This document shows positions 36,128 to 44,861 of a DNA stretch of 49,135 bases, piece after piece. Location: positions 1 through 49,135 of the forward strand of contig NZ_JAEDOX010000018.1 of the NCBI RefSeq assembly GCF_017872555.1, in the 5' to 3' direction. Position 1 is the first letter of the stretch. Every line of letters starts with the position of its first letter. Position numbers and translations under genes: made by a program. The notes beneath the pieces were generated by a model, which worked only from the letters and a program-made list of their open reading frames with translations, was not told the DNA's origin and ran no database searches. Source of the stretch: Ruegeria sp. HKCCSA071. GTDB taxonomy: Bacteria; Pseudomonadota; Alphaproteobacteria; Rhodobacterales; Rhodobacteraceae.

Positions 36128-36907
36128 ATGATCCTACCTTTCGCCTGCCGTATCTGGATGGTGGCACTGGTCCTTGGCGCATTTGTGCTGGCTCCGGTCC
36201 GGGCCGGGGCAGAAGGGGTTTTGGTTTTCGCCGCAGCCAGCCTCAAGACCGCTTTGGACGAAATCGCAACGGAATACACAGAGCGGACGGGGCAGGATGT
36301 CACCGTGTCTTACGCAGCGTCTTCGGTGCTGGCGCGGCAGATTCACCAGGGTGCACCTGCGGACATTTTCATCTCGGCCAATGCCGACTGGATGGATTTT
36401 CTGGAACAGCAGGGCTTGTTGCGGCCTGGGACACGGTCGGATTTGCTGGGCAACAGTCTGGTTCTGATCGGCGCGGCGGGGCGTCCTGTTCTGGGCGACA
36501 TTTGGGTGGTTCATGACCTCAGGGCCGAGCTTGGCGAAGGCTTTCTGGCCATGGCGCTGGTCGATGCGGTGCCCGCCGGTATCTACGGCAAGGCGGCTTT
36601 GCAGGGGCTGAACCTGTGGGAGGCGGTGCAGGACCGAGTGGCACAAACCGACAATGTGCGCGCTGCGCTGGCCCTTGTGGCAACGGGTGCTGCGCCTCTG
36701 GGGATCGTCTATCGATCGGATGCGCAGGCGGAACAGCGGGTCAGTGTTGTGGCCAGTATTCCGACCGATTTGCACCCTCCGATCATCTATCCGGCGGCGA
36801 TGACAGGTAATGCCACGGGTGCGGCGCGGGCTTTTCTGGATCATCTGCACAGCGATGCGGCTTTGGCTATTTTTCAGGAGCAGGGATTTTCCTTGCCGGG
36901 CGGGTGA
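36128..36907 (+). CDS. modA: Molybdate ABC transporter substrate-binding protein
   Basis: The 259-aa periplasmic protein has a signal peptide ending 'VRAGAEG', the ModA opening 'VLVFAAASLKTALDEIATEY' and 'VSYAASSVLARQIHQGAPADIFISANADWMD'. These hold the serines that bind the oxyanion. It also has 'VPAGIYGKAALQ' and 'ATGAAPLGIVYRSDA', typical of the second domain. It captures molybdate, and possibly tungstate, for ModBC. GGGAG lies before the ATG at 36128; an earlier in-frame ATG at 36077 is unlikely. It overlaps the modB start (GTGA). Confidence 0.94.
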   Translation: MILPFACRIWMVALVLGAFVLAPVRAGAEGVLVFAAASLKTALDEIATEYTERTGQDVTVSYAASSVLARQIHQGAPADIFISANADWMDFLEQQGLLRPGTRSDLLGNSLVLIGAAGRPVLGDIWVVHDLRAELGEGFLAMALVDAVPAGIYGKAALQGLNLWEAVQDRVAQTDNVRAALALVATGAAPLGIVYRSDAQAEQRVSVVASIPTDLHPPIIYPAAMTGNATGAARAFLDHLHSDAALAIFQEQGFSLPGG

Positions 36908-37605
36908 TCGCGTTGGAGTGGTTGGGCCCCGCTGAAGTCGAAGCGCTGAAGCTGTCGCTGCGCGTGTCATTCTGGGCGACGCTGGCGACCTTGCCGGTCG
37001 GGATTTTCGTGGCCTACATTCTGGCCCGCTGGCGGTTCCCCGGGCGGCAGGTTCTGAATGGTCTGGTGCATTTGCCTTTGATCCTGCCGCCGGTTGTGAC
37101 GGGGTACCTGCTGTTGCTGACCTTCGGCGTTCAGGGACCGTTGGGGCGGTTTTTGGCCGAGTTCGGCATTGTGGTTGCCTTTCGCTGGACTGGGGCCGCG
37201 CTGGCCGCTGGTATCATGGCGTTTCCGCTGATGGTCCGGGCGATACGTCTGTCGATCGAGGCGGTGGACCCGAAGCTGGAACAGGCGGGGGCGACGCTGG
37301 GCGCGTCGCGGCCTATGGTGTTTCTGACCGTGACCTTGCCGATGATCCTGCCGGGTGTCATCGCCGGGGCCATTCTGGCCTTTGCAAAAGCCATGGGTGA
37401 GTTTGGGGCCACGATTACATTCGTGTCGAATATTCCGGGCCAGACGCAGACATTGCCATCGGCTGTATACGCCTTTTTGCAGGTGCCGGGGGGCGAGGCT
37501 GCTGCAACGCGGCTGGTCCTGATCTCGATCGTCATCGCCATGGGCGCGTTACTGCTGTCGGAATATGTGGGACGGCGCGCCGCAGCGCGGGTGGCCGGAT
37601 CATGA
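36904..37605 (+). CDS. modB: Molybdate ABC transporter permease
   Basis: The 233-aa inner-membrane permease has about five helices and the EAA loop 'EAVDPKLEQAGATLGASRPMVFLTVTLPM', which contacts the ATPase. The family hallmark 'GEFGATITFVSNIPGQTQTLP' follows. The start is a GTG overlapping the modA stop, and the stop overlaps the modC start (ATGA, 37602-37605), so the three genes are translationally coupled. Confidence 0.95.
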   Translation: MIALEWLGPAEVEALKLSLRVSFWATLATLPVGIFVAYILARWRFPGRQVLNGLVHLPLILPPVVTGYLLLLTFGVQGPLGRFLAEFGIVVAFRWTGAALAAGIMAFPLMVRAIRLSIEAVDPKLEQAGATLGASRPMVFLTVTLPMILPGVIAGAILAFAKAMGEFGATITFVSNIPGQTQTLPSAVYAFLQVPGGEAAATRLVLISIVIAMGALLLSEYVGRRAAARVAGS

Positions 37606-38702
37606 GCCTGTCTGTTCGCTTGCATCATCAGCTACCGGGGATCGATCTGGAGGTCAGTTTTGACGCGCCACCCGGTGTGACTGTGCTGTTCGGGCGTTCC
37701 GGGTCGGGCAAGACCACGATTGTCAACGCGGTGGCCGGATTGCTGCGACCGCGCGCGGGCAGGGTGGCCGTGGATGACTGGGTGTTGATTGACACCGAAC
37801 GCGGGCACTGGCTGCCGCCGCACCGGCGGCGGCTGGGCTATATCTTTCAGGAAGGGCGGTTGTTCCCGCATCTGACCGTTCGCCAGAACCTTGCCTATGG
37901 CCGCTGGTTCGCCTCCAAAAGCGCGCGGCGTGAAGACCCGGAAAAAGTCATCGAGATGCTGGGGATCGGCCACCTTCTGAACCGCCGTCCAGCCGGGTTG
38001 TCAGGGGGCGAGAAACAGCGCGTGTCGATAGGCAGGGCGTTGCTGGCCAGCCCGCGACTGATCCTTGCAGATGAACCGCTTGCGGCGCTGGACGAGGCCC
38101 GCAAGGCGGAGATCCTGCCCTATTTCGAGCGTCTCAGGGATGAGGTGTCTGTCCCGATCCTGTATGTTACCCACTCAGCCGACGAGGTGGCCCGTCTGGC
38201 CACATCGGTTGTCGCTTTGCAGGATGGCAGGGTCGTCCGCCATGGTCCCGCGTCCGAGGTTCTGTCCGATCCGTCCGTGGCGCCCGCAGGTGTGCGCGCG
38301 GTCGGGGCCGTGTTGGAAGTGCAGGTGCACCAGCACCACGCTGACGGGTTGACCGAGCTGAACGCAAATGGCGCGCGTCTGTTTCTGCCACGTATCGGGC
38401 AGGAGGTCGGCGCGCATCTGCGAATTCGCATTCCGGCGCAGGAGGTGATCCTGTCCGTCCAAAAGCCCGAGGGTCTGTCGGCATTGAACGTGCTCAGCGG
38501 GACGGTCGACTCGATCCGGTCGGGTGAAGGTCCCGGAGCGATCGTGTCGGTCAGGACACTGGCTGGGACTGTTCTGGCGCGGGTCACGCGCCGGTCAGTT
38601 GCGGCGTTGAACTTGCAGCCGGGCAGCACGTGCCATGCCGTGATCAAGACGGTTGCACTGGCCCCGCAGAATGTCGGTGGCCGCATCGGGACCGGCACCT
38701 GA
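37602..38702 (+). CDS. modC: Molybdate ABC transporter ATP-binding protein
   Basis: The 366-aa ATPase has Walker A GRSGSGKT at residues 31-38, signature LSGGE at 132-136 and Walker B LILADE at 152-157, with the switch histidine in 'ILYVTHSADEV'. After residue 290 there is a MOP/TOBE molybdate-binding domain ('SALNVLSGTVDSIRSGEGPGAI' to the end), which in known ModC proteins gives feedback inhibition by cytosolic molybdate. It lies at the end of the modABC operon, convergent with the Hint-domain gene 2 bp away. Confidence 0.95.
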   Translation: MSLSVRLHHQLPGIDLEVSFDAPPGVTVLFGRSGSGKTTIVNAVAGLLRPRAGRVAVDDWVLIDTERGHWLPPHRRRLGYIFQEGRLFPHLTVRQNLAYGRWFASKSARREDPEKVIEMLGIGHLLNRRPAGLSGGEKQRVSIGRALLASPRLILADEPLAALDEARKAEILPYFERLRDEVSVPILYVTHSADEVARLATSVVALQDGRVVRHGPASEVLSDPSVAPAGVRAVGAVLEVQVHQHHADGLTELNANGARLFLPRIGQEVGAHLRIRIPAQEVILSVQKPEGLSALNVLSGTVDSIRSGEGPGAIVSVRTLAGTVLARVTRRSVAALNLQPGSTCHAVIKTVALAPQNVGGRIGTGT

Positions 38703-38704
38703 CC

Positions 38705-39631
38705 TCAGGCAAGTGCGCGGGCTTCGTGTTCCAGCAGGATAAGGCGCGCGGCGCGCCCAAACCCCTGATGGCCGGAGGAGGGACGGTCGGGAAATATTGC
38801 GGCCAGTTCCTGGAGCGCGTCGGATGAAAGGGTATGTAGCGCCTCTTCCCCCAGAAACAGGCTTTCCGCCTGTGCCCCATCCGCCGAGAGGATTTCGTGC
38901 CGATCCAGCAGGATGTGCAGATACTCGACCGTTTCAACCGAGGTATCGAACCCTATTCCGGGCCATCTGCTCAGGTGCTTGGCGGCTACCAGTGCTTCGG
39001 TGGTTCCGAAAAGCAGTTCGACCCGGGGGCCTTTCACCAGAATACGGTGCTGCTGAGACACCAGAAGATCCCGCGAGGGTGTGTTGGGTCCCAGACTGCC
39101 TGCCGAGATGCGAACGGGCCACATTGCGGGTTCGTCGCGTAATCGGTCGGGTGGGATCGTGCTGCTTTCGATCCAGCGAACAGGTTGCAACCCATGATCG
39201 GCTGTCGCCACCTTGTCCCCGACCTTCAGGGTCTCGATGGCGCGGGGGCCGTTTTCGGCCTCGATCAGGGTTCCGGCTACGAAACACACGCCTTCGATCC
39301 TGATGACCACCTCTACCGGGTCCGGAGAGCCGGTAAACGGAAGTGTAATCGGACCTGCTTGCGTTGTTCCCGAGACACTGATGAAGAAGGAATCAAAGAC
39401 AACTTGACCATTGTCGAGGCTGTCGAAAAACGTCGGATCGACCGTATAGGTCCACTCTCCGGTATTTGGGTCGATCGTGGCTGTACCGTTGGCAGGGGGT
39501 GTCGCAATTGTCCAAGTTTGGGTGAGCGGTGTAAAGTTTCCGTTGTTCAGCGTGGGTTGCCCCATCGCCACATTGGGTGGGGACCCGGTCACGTTGCCGG
39601 TCAATTCACCTGTGATCGGAACTGAAACCAA
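38705..39631 (-). CDS. Hint-domain protein with N-terminal VCBS/cadherin-like segment
   Basis: The 308-aa product has two parts. Residues 1-110 form a beta-rich segment with 'NGTATIDPNTGEWTYTVDPTF', like a single VCBS/cadherin repeat of RTX-type adhesins. Then a Hint_2 domain begins at C116 (GVCFVAGTLIEAENGPRAI) with 'LLVSQQHRILV' and 'EYLHILLDRHEILSADGAQAESLFLG'. The Hint fold can cleave its own backbone at the cysteine. The whole protein has only four lysines (136, 140, 200, 218), all in the Hint half. The TTG start directly follows the stop of the HlyC-type acyltransferase gene, with GGCGAGG as ribosome site. No signal peptide is seen; a type I C-terminal signal is possible. Confidence 0.85.
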   Translation of the reverse strand: MVSVPITGELTGNVTGSPPNVAMGQPTLNNGNFTPLTQTWTIATPPANGTATIDPNTGEWTYTVDPTFFDSLDNGQVVFDSFFISVSGTTQAGPITLPFTGSPDPVEVVIRIEGVCFVAGTLIEAENGPRAIETLKVGDKVATADHGLQPVRWIESSTIPPDRLRDEPAMWPVRISAGSLGPNTPSRDLLVSQQHRILVKGPRVELLFGTTEALVAAKHLSRWPGIGFDTSVETVEYLHILLDRHEILSADGAQAESLFLGEEALHTLSSDALQELAAIFPDRPSSGHQGFGRAARLILLEHEARALA

Positions 39632-40144
39632 CTAGACCTCGCCTTGTTGCAGCATCCGTTCAAATTCCTTCTTTCGGTACAGGCGCATATGAACCTCGCC
39701 TGCATCGTCCCGCGTCCATTCGACAATCCGGTTGCGTGTCATGTCGCTGTCCATTCGGTTGGTGCGCACGCGCGGATGCGGGATCTCTTGCTTGAGGATA
39801 TCAACAATCTGGCTGGTCTGTCCAAACGGCGCGACAAGGTCGATGATCCAGAAGGAAGACCCGCTGGTAAAATCCTTGTCTGTCAGTGACGTTTCTTTCA
39901 CCGCATAGCGATATTCGGCGTCGGGGCTGAGACCGGCAAAAGTGACAAATCCGCGGGGAAAGCCATTTTGCCTGAAGATCTGGTATTGGCCCAGACGGAA
40001 CGGGGTTTCGAACGCATAAAGAACTTGCGCAAGGTTACGTTTCTGGTGCGTTTTTGTCAGACCCGCGAGATAGAACATCGCCCCCAGATCCGCATATTTC
40101 TCGGGTGGGAAATCGAACCAGTCTTTTGGAAAACTCTTGTTCAA
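39632..40144 (-). CDS. HlyC-type toxin-activating lysine acyltransferase
   Basis: The 170-aa protein belongs to the RTX-toxin acyltransferase family, which transfers fatty acyl chains from acyl-ACP to internal lysines of a protoxin. The catalytic His and Asp of HlyC correspond to H33 ('LTKTHQKRN') and D102 ('FWIIDLVAPFG'), with 'LTDKDFTSGSSFW' in between, closely matching HlyC. The upstream frame is closed by a stop and the only start is a TTG at 40144 without a clear ribosome site. It is followed without gap by the Hint-domain gene. No full-length RTX toxin is present within the window. Confidence 0.88.
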   Translation of the reverse strand: MNKSFPKDWFDFPPEKYADLGAMFYLAGLTKTHQKRNLAQVLYAFETPFRLGQYQIFRQNGFPRGFVTFAGLSPDAEYRYAVKETSLTDKDFTSGSSFWIIDLVAPFGQTSQIVDILKQEIPHPRVRTNRMDSDMTRNRIVEWTRDDAGEVHMRLYRKKEFERMLQQGEV

Positions 40145-40326
40145 CGGAACTGCCGATAGTTTGATGCGTTATTAATTCTTTCGGGTAGTGTACTTGTTTC
40201 CGGCGATATGAATAGTGGAATTTCCCCGGATAACTGCGCCGGCGCAGCTGGTGTGCCCCACTTTACTCGCAGGGTGTCGTGGTTATGCTATCGGTATTGG
40301 TGCCATTGTTTCGGGATATCTGGATC

Positions 40327-40734
40327 ATGCGTTTTCTCAAGCCATTCATCGCTGCCACACTTGTTATGACGCCTGCGGTGTCCGGGGCCGTTGGGTTCGG
40401 CCTGTCAGTCCGGCCGCAGTTCCGAACCGAGATCACGCCCTTGCCGGACGGGGTTTACGAAGTAAAGGCTGTCGGTTCATCCGCGCCGGTCAATTATTGG
40501 TGCGGGATCGGAGATTATGCCATTCGCACACTGGGCGTTCCGAACTCGCAGAGGATCTATATCTGGCGGGCGTATGAACCCGGCGTGCGAACGGTGCAGT
40601 TTTCCATGACTCCGCCGCCGGGGGCCGATACCAAACCCGGCTATTCGATCACGGTCAAGAAAGTCGGAGCAAACATGTCGGCGGTGTCGGCGCAGAACTA
40701 TTGCTACGACAATTTCATCATGGACACGTTCTGA
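40327..40734 (+). CDS. Small secreted hypothetical protein
   Basis: The 135-aa product has a signal peptide (MRFLKPFIAATLVMTPAVSGA) and an unrecognised mature domain. It has three cysteines; two, in 'NYWCGIGDYAIRTLG' and 'SAQNYCYDNFIMDTF', probably form a disulfide. Family membership is unknown to me, though short proteins of this type are common in Rhodobacterales. The ATG at 40327 is preferred over 40279 because it places the hydrophobic signal directly at the N-terminus. It is divergent from the acyltransferase gene and convergent with hemF, 3 bp away. Confidence 0.7.
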   Translation: MRFLKPFIAATLVMTPAVSGAVGFGLSVRPQFRTEITPLPDGVYEVKAVGSSAPVNYWCGIGDYAIRTLGVPNSQRIYIWRAYEPGVRTVQFSMTPPPGADTKPGYSITVKKVGANMSAVSAQNYCYDNFIMDTF

Positions 40735-40737
40735 TCG

Positions 40738-41622
40738 TCAGACCCATTTTGCCATCGGCGGCAGGCTCATCAGAACGGCATCCGGGTCATGCCCGGTTTC
40801 CAGACCGAATTTTGTGCCCCGGTCATAGACAAGGTTGTATTCTGCATAAAGGCCGCGATGCACCAGTTGGGTGGTCTTGTCCGCCTCTGAGAAGTTCTGA
40901 ACGCGGCGTCTTTCGACCAAGGGCAGGAAGGCGGGCAGAAAGGCCCTGCCGATGTCCTGTGTTAGGGCAAAATCCGCCTGCCAGTCACCGGTGCAATAGT
41001 CGTCCATGAAGATCCCGCCGACGCCGCGCGCGCGTTTGCGGTGAGGGATGTAGAAATACTCGTCAGCCCAGTCCTTGAGGCGCGGGTAATGGGCGGGTCC
41101 GTGCGGGTCAAGATGCGCCTTTTGCGTGGCGTGGAAATGCGCGGTGTCCTCGTCATACTCGATGCACGGGTTGAGATCCGAGCCGCCACCGAACCACCAG
41201 GCATGGGGTGTCCAGAACATGCGTGTGTTCATGTGGACCGCCGGGACATGGGGGTTCTGCATATGGGCCACAAGGCTGATACCCGACGCCCAGAAGCGCG
41301 GATCTTCGGTCATTCCGGGGATGCCCTTGCGCGCCGCCATCGCCTGTTGCGCCCGGTCGCCCAGCGTGCCGTAGACGGTCGAGACATTGACTCCGACCTT
41401 TTCAAACACACGCCCGCCGCGCATGACCGACATCAGCCCGCCGCCCGCGTCTGACCCATCGTCCGATTGGCGTTTGGTTTCCTTGACCTCGAACCGTCCG
41501 GGTGCGGCATCGGCAAACGGCCCGTCGGTGTGGCTGTCTTCAAGGGCTTCGAACGCTGCAACGATGTCATCGCGCAATTGGCGAAACCAGGCGGAGGCGG
41601 TAGATTTTTCTGTTTCGAACAT
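40738..41622 (-). CDS. hemF: Oxygen-dependent coproporphyrinogen III oxidase
   Basis: HemF oxidatively decarboxylates coproporphyrinogen III to protoporphyrinogen IX in aerobic haem synthesis. The 294-aa cytosolic enzyme has the family blocks 'GGRVFEKVGVNVSTVYG', 'VHMNTRMFWTPHAWWFGGGSDLNP', 'FHATQKAHLDPHG' and 'GGIFMDDY', and ends 'EYNLVYDRGTKFGLETGHDPDAVLMSLPP'. This oxygen-using version, not the radical HemN, shows that the cell can live aerobically. The start follows the SDR stop by 5 bp, so the two are probably co-transcribed. Confidence 0.97.
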   Translation of the reverse strand: MFETEKSTASAWFRQLRDDIVAAFEALEDSHTDGPFADAAPGRFEVKETKRQSDDGSDAGGGLMSVMRGGRVFEKVGVNVSTVYGTLGDRAQQAMAARKGIPGMTEDPRFWASGISLVAHMQNPHVPAVHMNTRMFWTPHAWWFGGGSDLNPCIEYDEDTAHFHATQKAHLDPHGPAHYPRLKDWADEYFYIPHRKRARGVGGIFMDDYCTGDWQADFALTQDIGRAFLPAFLPLVERRRVQNFSEADKTTQLVHRGLYAEYNLVYDRGTKFGLETGHDPDAVLMSLPPMAKWV

Positions 41623-41627
41623 GGGTC

Positions 41628-42428
41628 TTAATGTGCAGGGGCCGCGACCGGGTCAAGCAGGGTACGGCCACCATCGATTGTCAGGATCTGCCCGGTAACG
41701 AAACCAGCTGCATCAGACGCAAGATATTGCGCGGTTTCCGTCAGTTCCGTTGCCGAGGCGATACGGGCCAGGGGCGTATGCTTTTCGATATCGACGCGGT
41801 AATCGCGGTTGTCCTTGAGGGTCGATTGCAGCGATGCGCTCATGACCGAACCCAGCGCAATCGAGTTGACGCGAATCCGTTTCGGAGCCAGCGCAACCGC
41901 AAGGGACCGGGTCAGCTGATCCAGTGCAGCGGTCGAAACGGAATAGGCCATCAGATCGGGGTGGGTCCGCCGGGCCGCGATCGAGGACAGGTTGATGATC
42001 GTCCCCGCCGGGTTTTCGACATCGCCGTCGGCCTGTTTGATCATGCGATTTGCGACCAGCTGGCTGAGCCGCAAGGCGGGCATCAGGTTCTGGTTCAGCA
42101 GGGTGCGCATCGAATCGTCATCCGGATCCAGCGGATCAGACGGGATCACCTGTCGTGCGCCGTTGACCAGAATATCCACCTGGTCGAACGCATCCAGCGT
42201 CGCAGATAACAGGTTGGCAATGGTCAGCTTTTCGCGCAGATCACCCGCAAAGTACCGGATATTGCTGCCTTCGGCCTGTTCTCCAAGCTCGTCGATCAGG
42301 CGTTTTTCATCTATGTCGGCAAACATGACATTTGCGCCCGCATCCGCGAAATGCCGCCCGATGGCCAGGCCGATGCCATTGGCTCCGCCCGTTACGATTG
42401 CTGTCTTGCCAGCGATGGAAAAGGACAT
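41628..42428 (-). CDS. Short-chain dehydrogenase/reductase
   Basis: The 266-aa SDR has the cofactor motif 'TGGANGIG' at about residues 14-21 and 'DILVNGARQ'. It has the catalytic 'YSVSTAALDQL' where the usual YxxxK reads Y-S-V-S-T: the tyrosine is present, but the lysine four residues later is replaced by threonine. That would weaken classical catalysis; misreading is possible, but the surrounding blocks (NLSSIAARRTHPDLMAYSVSTAALDQL) align well. GGAGG precedes the ATG. It lies upstream of hemF, and the substrate is unknown. Confidence 0.86.
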   Translation of the reverse strand: MSFSIAGKTAIVTGGANGIGLAIGRHFADAGANVMFADIDEKRLIDELGEQAEGSNIRYFAGDLREKLTIANLLSATLDAFDQVDILVNGARQVIPSDPLDPDDDSMRTLLNQNLMPALRLSQLVANRMIKQADGDVENPAGTIINLSSIAARRTHPDLMAYSVSTAALDQLTRSLAVALAPKRIRVNSIALGSVMSASLQSTLKDNRDYRVDIEKHTPLARIASATELTETAQYLASDAAGFVTGQILTIDGGRTLLDPVAAPAH

Positions 42429-42465
42429 CCGAATCCTCCTGAATTTGGGCGCAGGTTAACGGGCC

Positions 42466-43431
42466 TTAACGCCGAGGGCGAGAGGCCTGGAACACCTTGA
42501 ACCGGTTGTCGCCGGCAATTTCACCGACCTGAGCGAAATGTTCGTTCAGTGTAGCTTCGTAGGGAAGGTGCCGGTTGGCGACCATCCAAAGGGTTCCGTT
42601 GCGTGTCAGATTGCGGGCAGCAGAGGCTATGAACCCTTGCCCCAAGGCGGGATCCGCGCTGCGTGACGTGTGAAATGGCGGGTTCATCACAACGGTATCG
42701 ATAGGTTCCGGAGCGGCCCAGGATACGGCATCGCTCCAGTGGAAATGCGCCTGGGATTGGGTGACGTTAAGCCGCGCGCAGGTCAGGGCTGCATGGTCTG
42801 CTTCGACCAGATGCAGCGAGGTTATCCCGCCGCGTTTCAGGATTTCCGCAGACAGATACCCCCATCCCGCACCCAGATCGGCCACGCAGGGACCAAGCCG
42901 GTCAGGCAGAGTCTTCAGCAGCAGGGCCGAGGCAGGATCAATGCCGTCGGCTGAAAACACACCCGGTGCTGTGTGGTATCCGTCAACCATCTGATGTTTC
43001 GGCGTGGCCCAGTCTGCAAAAGCCTGATCATCGGCCTGAAACCAGAAAATCTTGCCATGTGCTTTGGAAAGCGGTCCCTCGACCGGAACCCGCTTGCGCA
43101 CATCCTTCAATATGCTGTCCACACCATCGGTCTTGGCACCGTCGATGACAATCAGGCCGCTCGCCCGCGCACAGGCCTGATGAATGAGCGACCGGGCCAG
43201 TGCCTTGGCGCGGGGCAGAAAGACAATGGCGTCCTGACAGGGGCCATCTGCGTCGGGCACCGTTTCAAAACCCTGCGCGGCGAAATGGTCGTGAAAGGGT
43301 TTGAAGGGCTGCACAACTTGTGCGCCGCCCGCCAGCGCAGACAGATCATGGTCGGGCGTGGGGCAGATCACACTAAGAGGGGGGGACAGCGTCAGGCCGT
43401 TTTGCAGGGCAAGTTCCAGACGAGGGGACAT
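42466..43431 (-). CDS. RsmC/RlmG-like rRNA guanine-N2 methyltransferase
   Basis: The 321-aa protein has a less conserved N-terminal domain and a C-terminal class I methyltransferase domain, with DLGAGWGYL at residues 185-193 for SAM binding and NPPF at 250-253. The latter is the catalytic motif for exocyclic amino methylation of RNA guanines. RsmC and RlmG share this two-domain layout, and which one this is cannot be settled here. The ATG at 43431 is preferred to a TTG two codons earlier. The gene lies directly downstream of clpS on the same strand. Confidence 0.88.
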   Translation of the reverse strand: MSPRLELALQNGLTLSPPLSVICPTPDHDLSALAGGAQVVQPFKPFHDHFAAQGFETVPDADGPCQDAIVFLPRAKALARSLIHQACARASGLIVIDGAKTDGVDSILKDVRKRVPVEGPLSKAHGKIFWFQADDQAFADWATPKHQMVDGYHTAPGVFSADGIDPASALLLKTLPDRLGPCVADLGAGWGYLSAEILKRGGITSLHLVEADHAALTCARLNVTQSQAHFHWSDAVSWAAPEPIDTVVMNPPFHTSRSADPALGQGFIASAARNLTRNGTLWMVANRHLPYEATLNEHFAQVGEIAGDNRFKVFQASRPRR

Positions 43432-43475
43432 GGGCAATTCCGGCTGAGAGAGGCGCGCGCGTCAGGCCAAAGGCC

Positions 43476-43796
43476 TTACTCTTCGCGTTCCATTGTGCAT
43501 TGCAAAGGGTGCTGGTGCCGGCGGGCAAAGTCCATCACCTGTCCAACTTTGGTCTCGGCGATCTCGTGGCTGAAAACCCCGACAACGGCCACGCCTTTCT
43601 TGTGAACGGTCAGCATGATCTCGAACGCCTGCGCATGGGTCATGCCGAAGAAACGTTCAAGCACATGCACCACAAACTCCATCGGTGTATAATCGTCGTT
43701 CAGCAACAGGACCTTGTACAAAGGCGGACGCTTGGTTTTTGGGCGTGTCTGTACCAGGACGGACGCGTCACTGTCGTCGTCCGGCTTGTCAGACAT
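43476..43796 (-). CDS. clpS: ATP-dependent Clp protease adaptor ClpS
   Basis: ClpS delivers N-degron substrates to ClpAP and blocks other substrates. The 106-aa product contains the core '[61 protein letters not shown]', with the NDDYTPME pocket residues that bind N-terminal bulky residues. A flexible acidic N-terminus ([14 protein letters not shown]) precedes it. The start at 43796 gives the usual length; codons further upstream are rejected. clpA is not in the window. Confidence 0.96.
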   Translation of the reverse strand: MSDKPDDDSDASVLVQTRPKTKRPPLYKVLLLNDDYTPMEFVVHVLERFFGMTHAQAFEIMLTVHKKGVAVVGVFSHEIAETKVGQVMDFARRHQHPLQCTMEREE

Positions 43797-43910
43797 CATC
43801 CAGGTCAATTCAAGCATCGTGTGCAACTGTCCGATTCAGGCTTGGGGTTTATCTTGGCGCTTATATAACGTGTGCATGGCCGGTGAAAAGAGCAAGCGGA
43901 CGTAAACAGG

Positions 43911-44612
43911 ATGACGACCAAGCTGACGACAATCGGGTTCGATGCAGACGACACCCTTTGGCATAACGAACGGTTTTTTCAGCTGACGCAGGCTCGTTTT
44001 GCTGAACTCTTGGCCGATCATGCCAATCGTGATCACCTGATGGAGCGACTTCTTGCGGCTGAAAAGCGCAACATTCAGCACTATGGGTATGGCATCAAGG
44101 GATTTGTCCTGTCGATGATCGAGACGGCGATCGAAGTTACCGAAAGCCGCGTTCCGGCCTGGGTCATCCGGCAGCTGATCGAAGCGGGGCAAGAGATGCT
44201 GGCCCATCCCATCGAGTTGTTGCCCCATGCCCGCGAGGCCGTCGAAGGCGTTGCCGATGCGTATCGGGTCATTTTGATCACCAAGGGTGATCTGATCGAT
44301 CAGGAGCGCAAACTGGCCCAGTCCGGGCTGGGTGATCTGTTCGATGGTGTGGAAATCGTTTCCGAAAAGACCCCCGAAACCTATCGGTTCGTATTCGACC
44401 GTCATGGTGATGGCCCGACTGCCGCAATGATGGTCGGCAATTCCATGCGGTCAGATGTCGTTGCCCCGATTCAGGCCGGGTGCTGGGGTGTCTACGTGCC
44501 CCACGGTCTGGTCTGGGAGGTGGAACATGCCGAAGCCCCTGTCGACAGCCCCCGATTCCGCGAGTTGAGAGATTTGGGCGATCTGACCGATCTGCTGGGC
44601 AACCTGAAGTGA
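43911..44612 (+). CDS. HAD-family hydrolase
   Basis: The 233-aa haloacid-dehalogenase-like phosphatase has motif I FDADDTLW (nucleophile D11), motif II 'VILITKGDL', the lysine in 'VEIVSEKTPETY' and motif IV 'MMVGNSMRSDVVAPIQAG'. A helical cap sits between motif I and motif II. The 'DADDTLW' form is shared with phosphoglycolate-phosphatase-like and YjjG-like hydrolases; the substrate cannot be told. It is divergent from clpS with 114 bp between. Confidence 0.9.
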   Translation: MTTKLTTIGFDADDTLWHNERFFQLTQARFAELLADHANRDHLMERLLAAEKRNIQHYGYGIKGFVLSMIETAIEVTESRVPAWVIRQLIEAGQEMLAHPIELLPHAREAVEGVADAYRVILITKGDLIDQERKLAQSGLGDLFDGVEIVSEKTPETYRFVFDRHGDGPTAAMMVGNSMRSDVVAPIQAGCWGVYVPHGLVWEVEHAEAPVDSPRFRELRDLGDLTDLLGNLK

Positions 44613-44814
44613 TGTTGCCTTTTCGCCTCAGTTTCACATAAACCCTGCCGCATCCTGACGCAGTTTCGCCTTTTTCGCGCATTTGGTGGTTCTGAGGGGG
44701 AATTTCGCAAGATATAGCCTCAGCCCAGAAGCAAATCGAAACCGCGAAAACCTCAGCTTTCGGTTTATTTCATTGGGTCGCTGTGATAGCCTTGAGGACA
44801 ATAAAATAATTTTT

Positions 44815-44837
44815 GCTGACCGGGAAATCCCGGCAGC
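44815..44837 (+). promoter_or_regulatory. 23-bp imperfect palindrome in the leader of dacA
   Basis: CCGGGA and TCCCGG arms (44820-44825 and 44828-44833) around AA are extended by GCTG/CAGC with one mismatch. The site is 25-47 bases upstream of the GTG start of dacA. It could be a leader-RNA hairpin near the ribosome site or a DNA operator. The rest of the interval 44613-44861 is AT-richer and may contain the promoter, which I cannot place with confidence. Confidence 0.5.
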
Positions 44838-44861
44838 GCGAGGCAGACAGAGGCAAAGATC

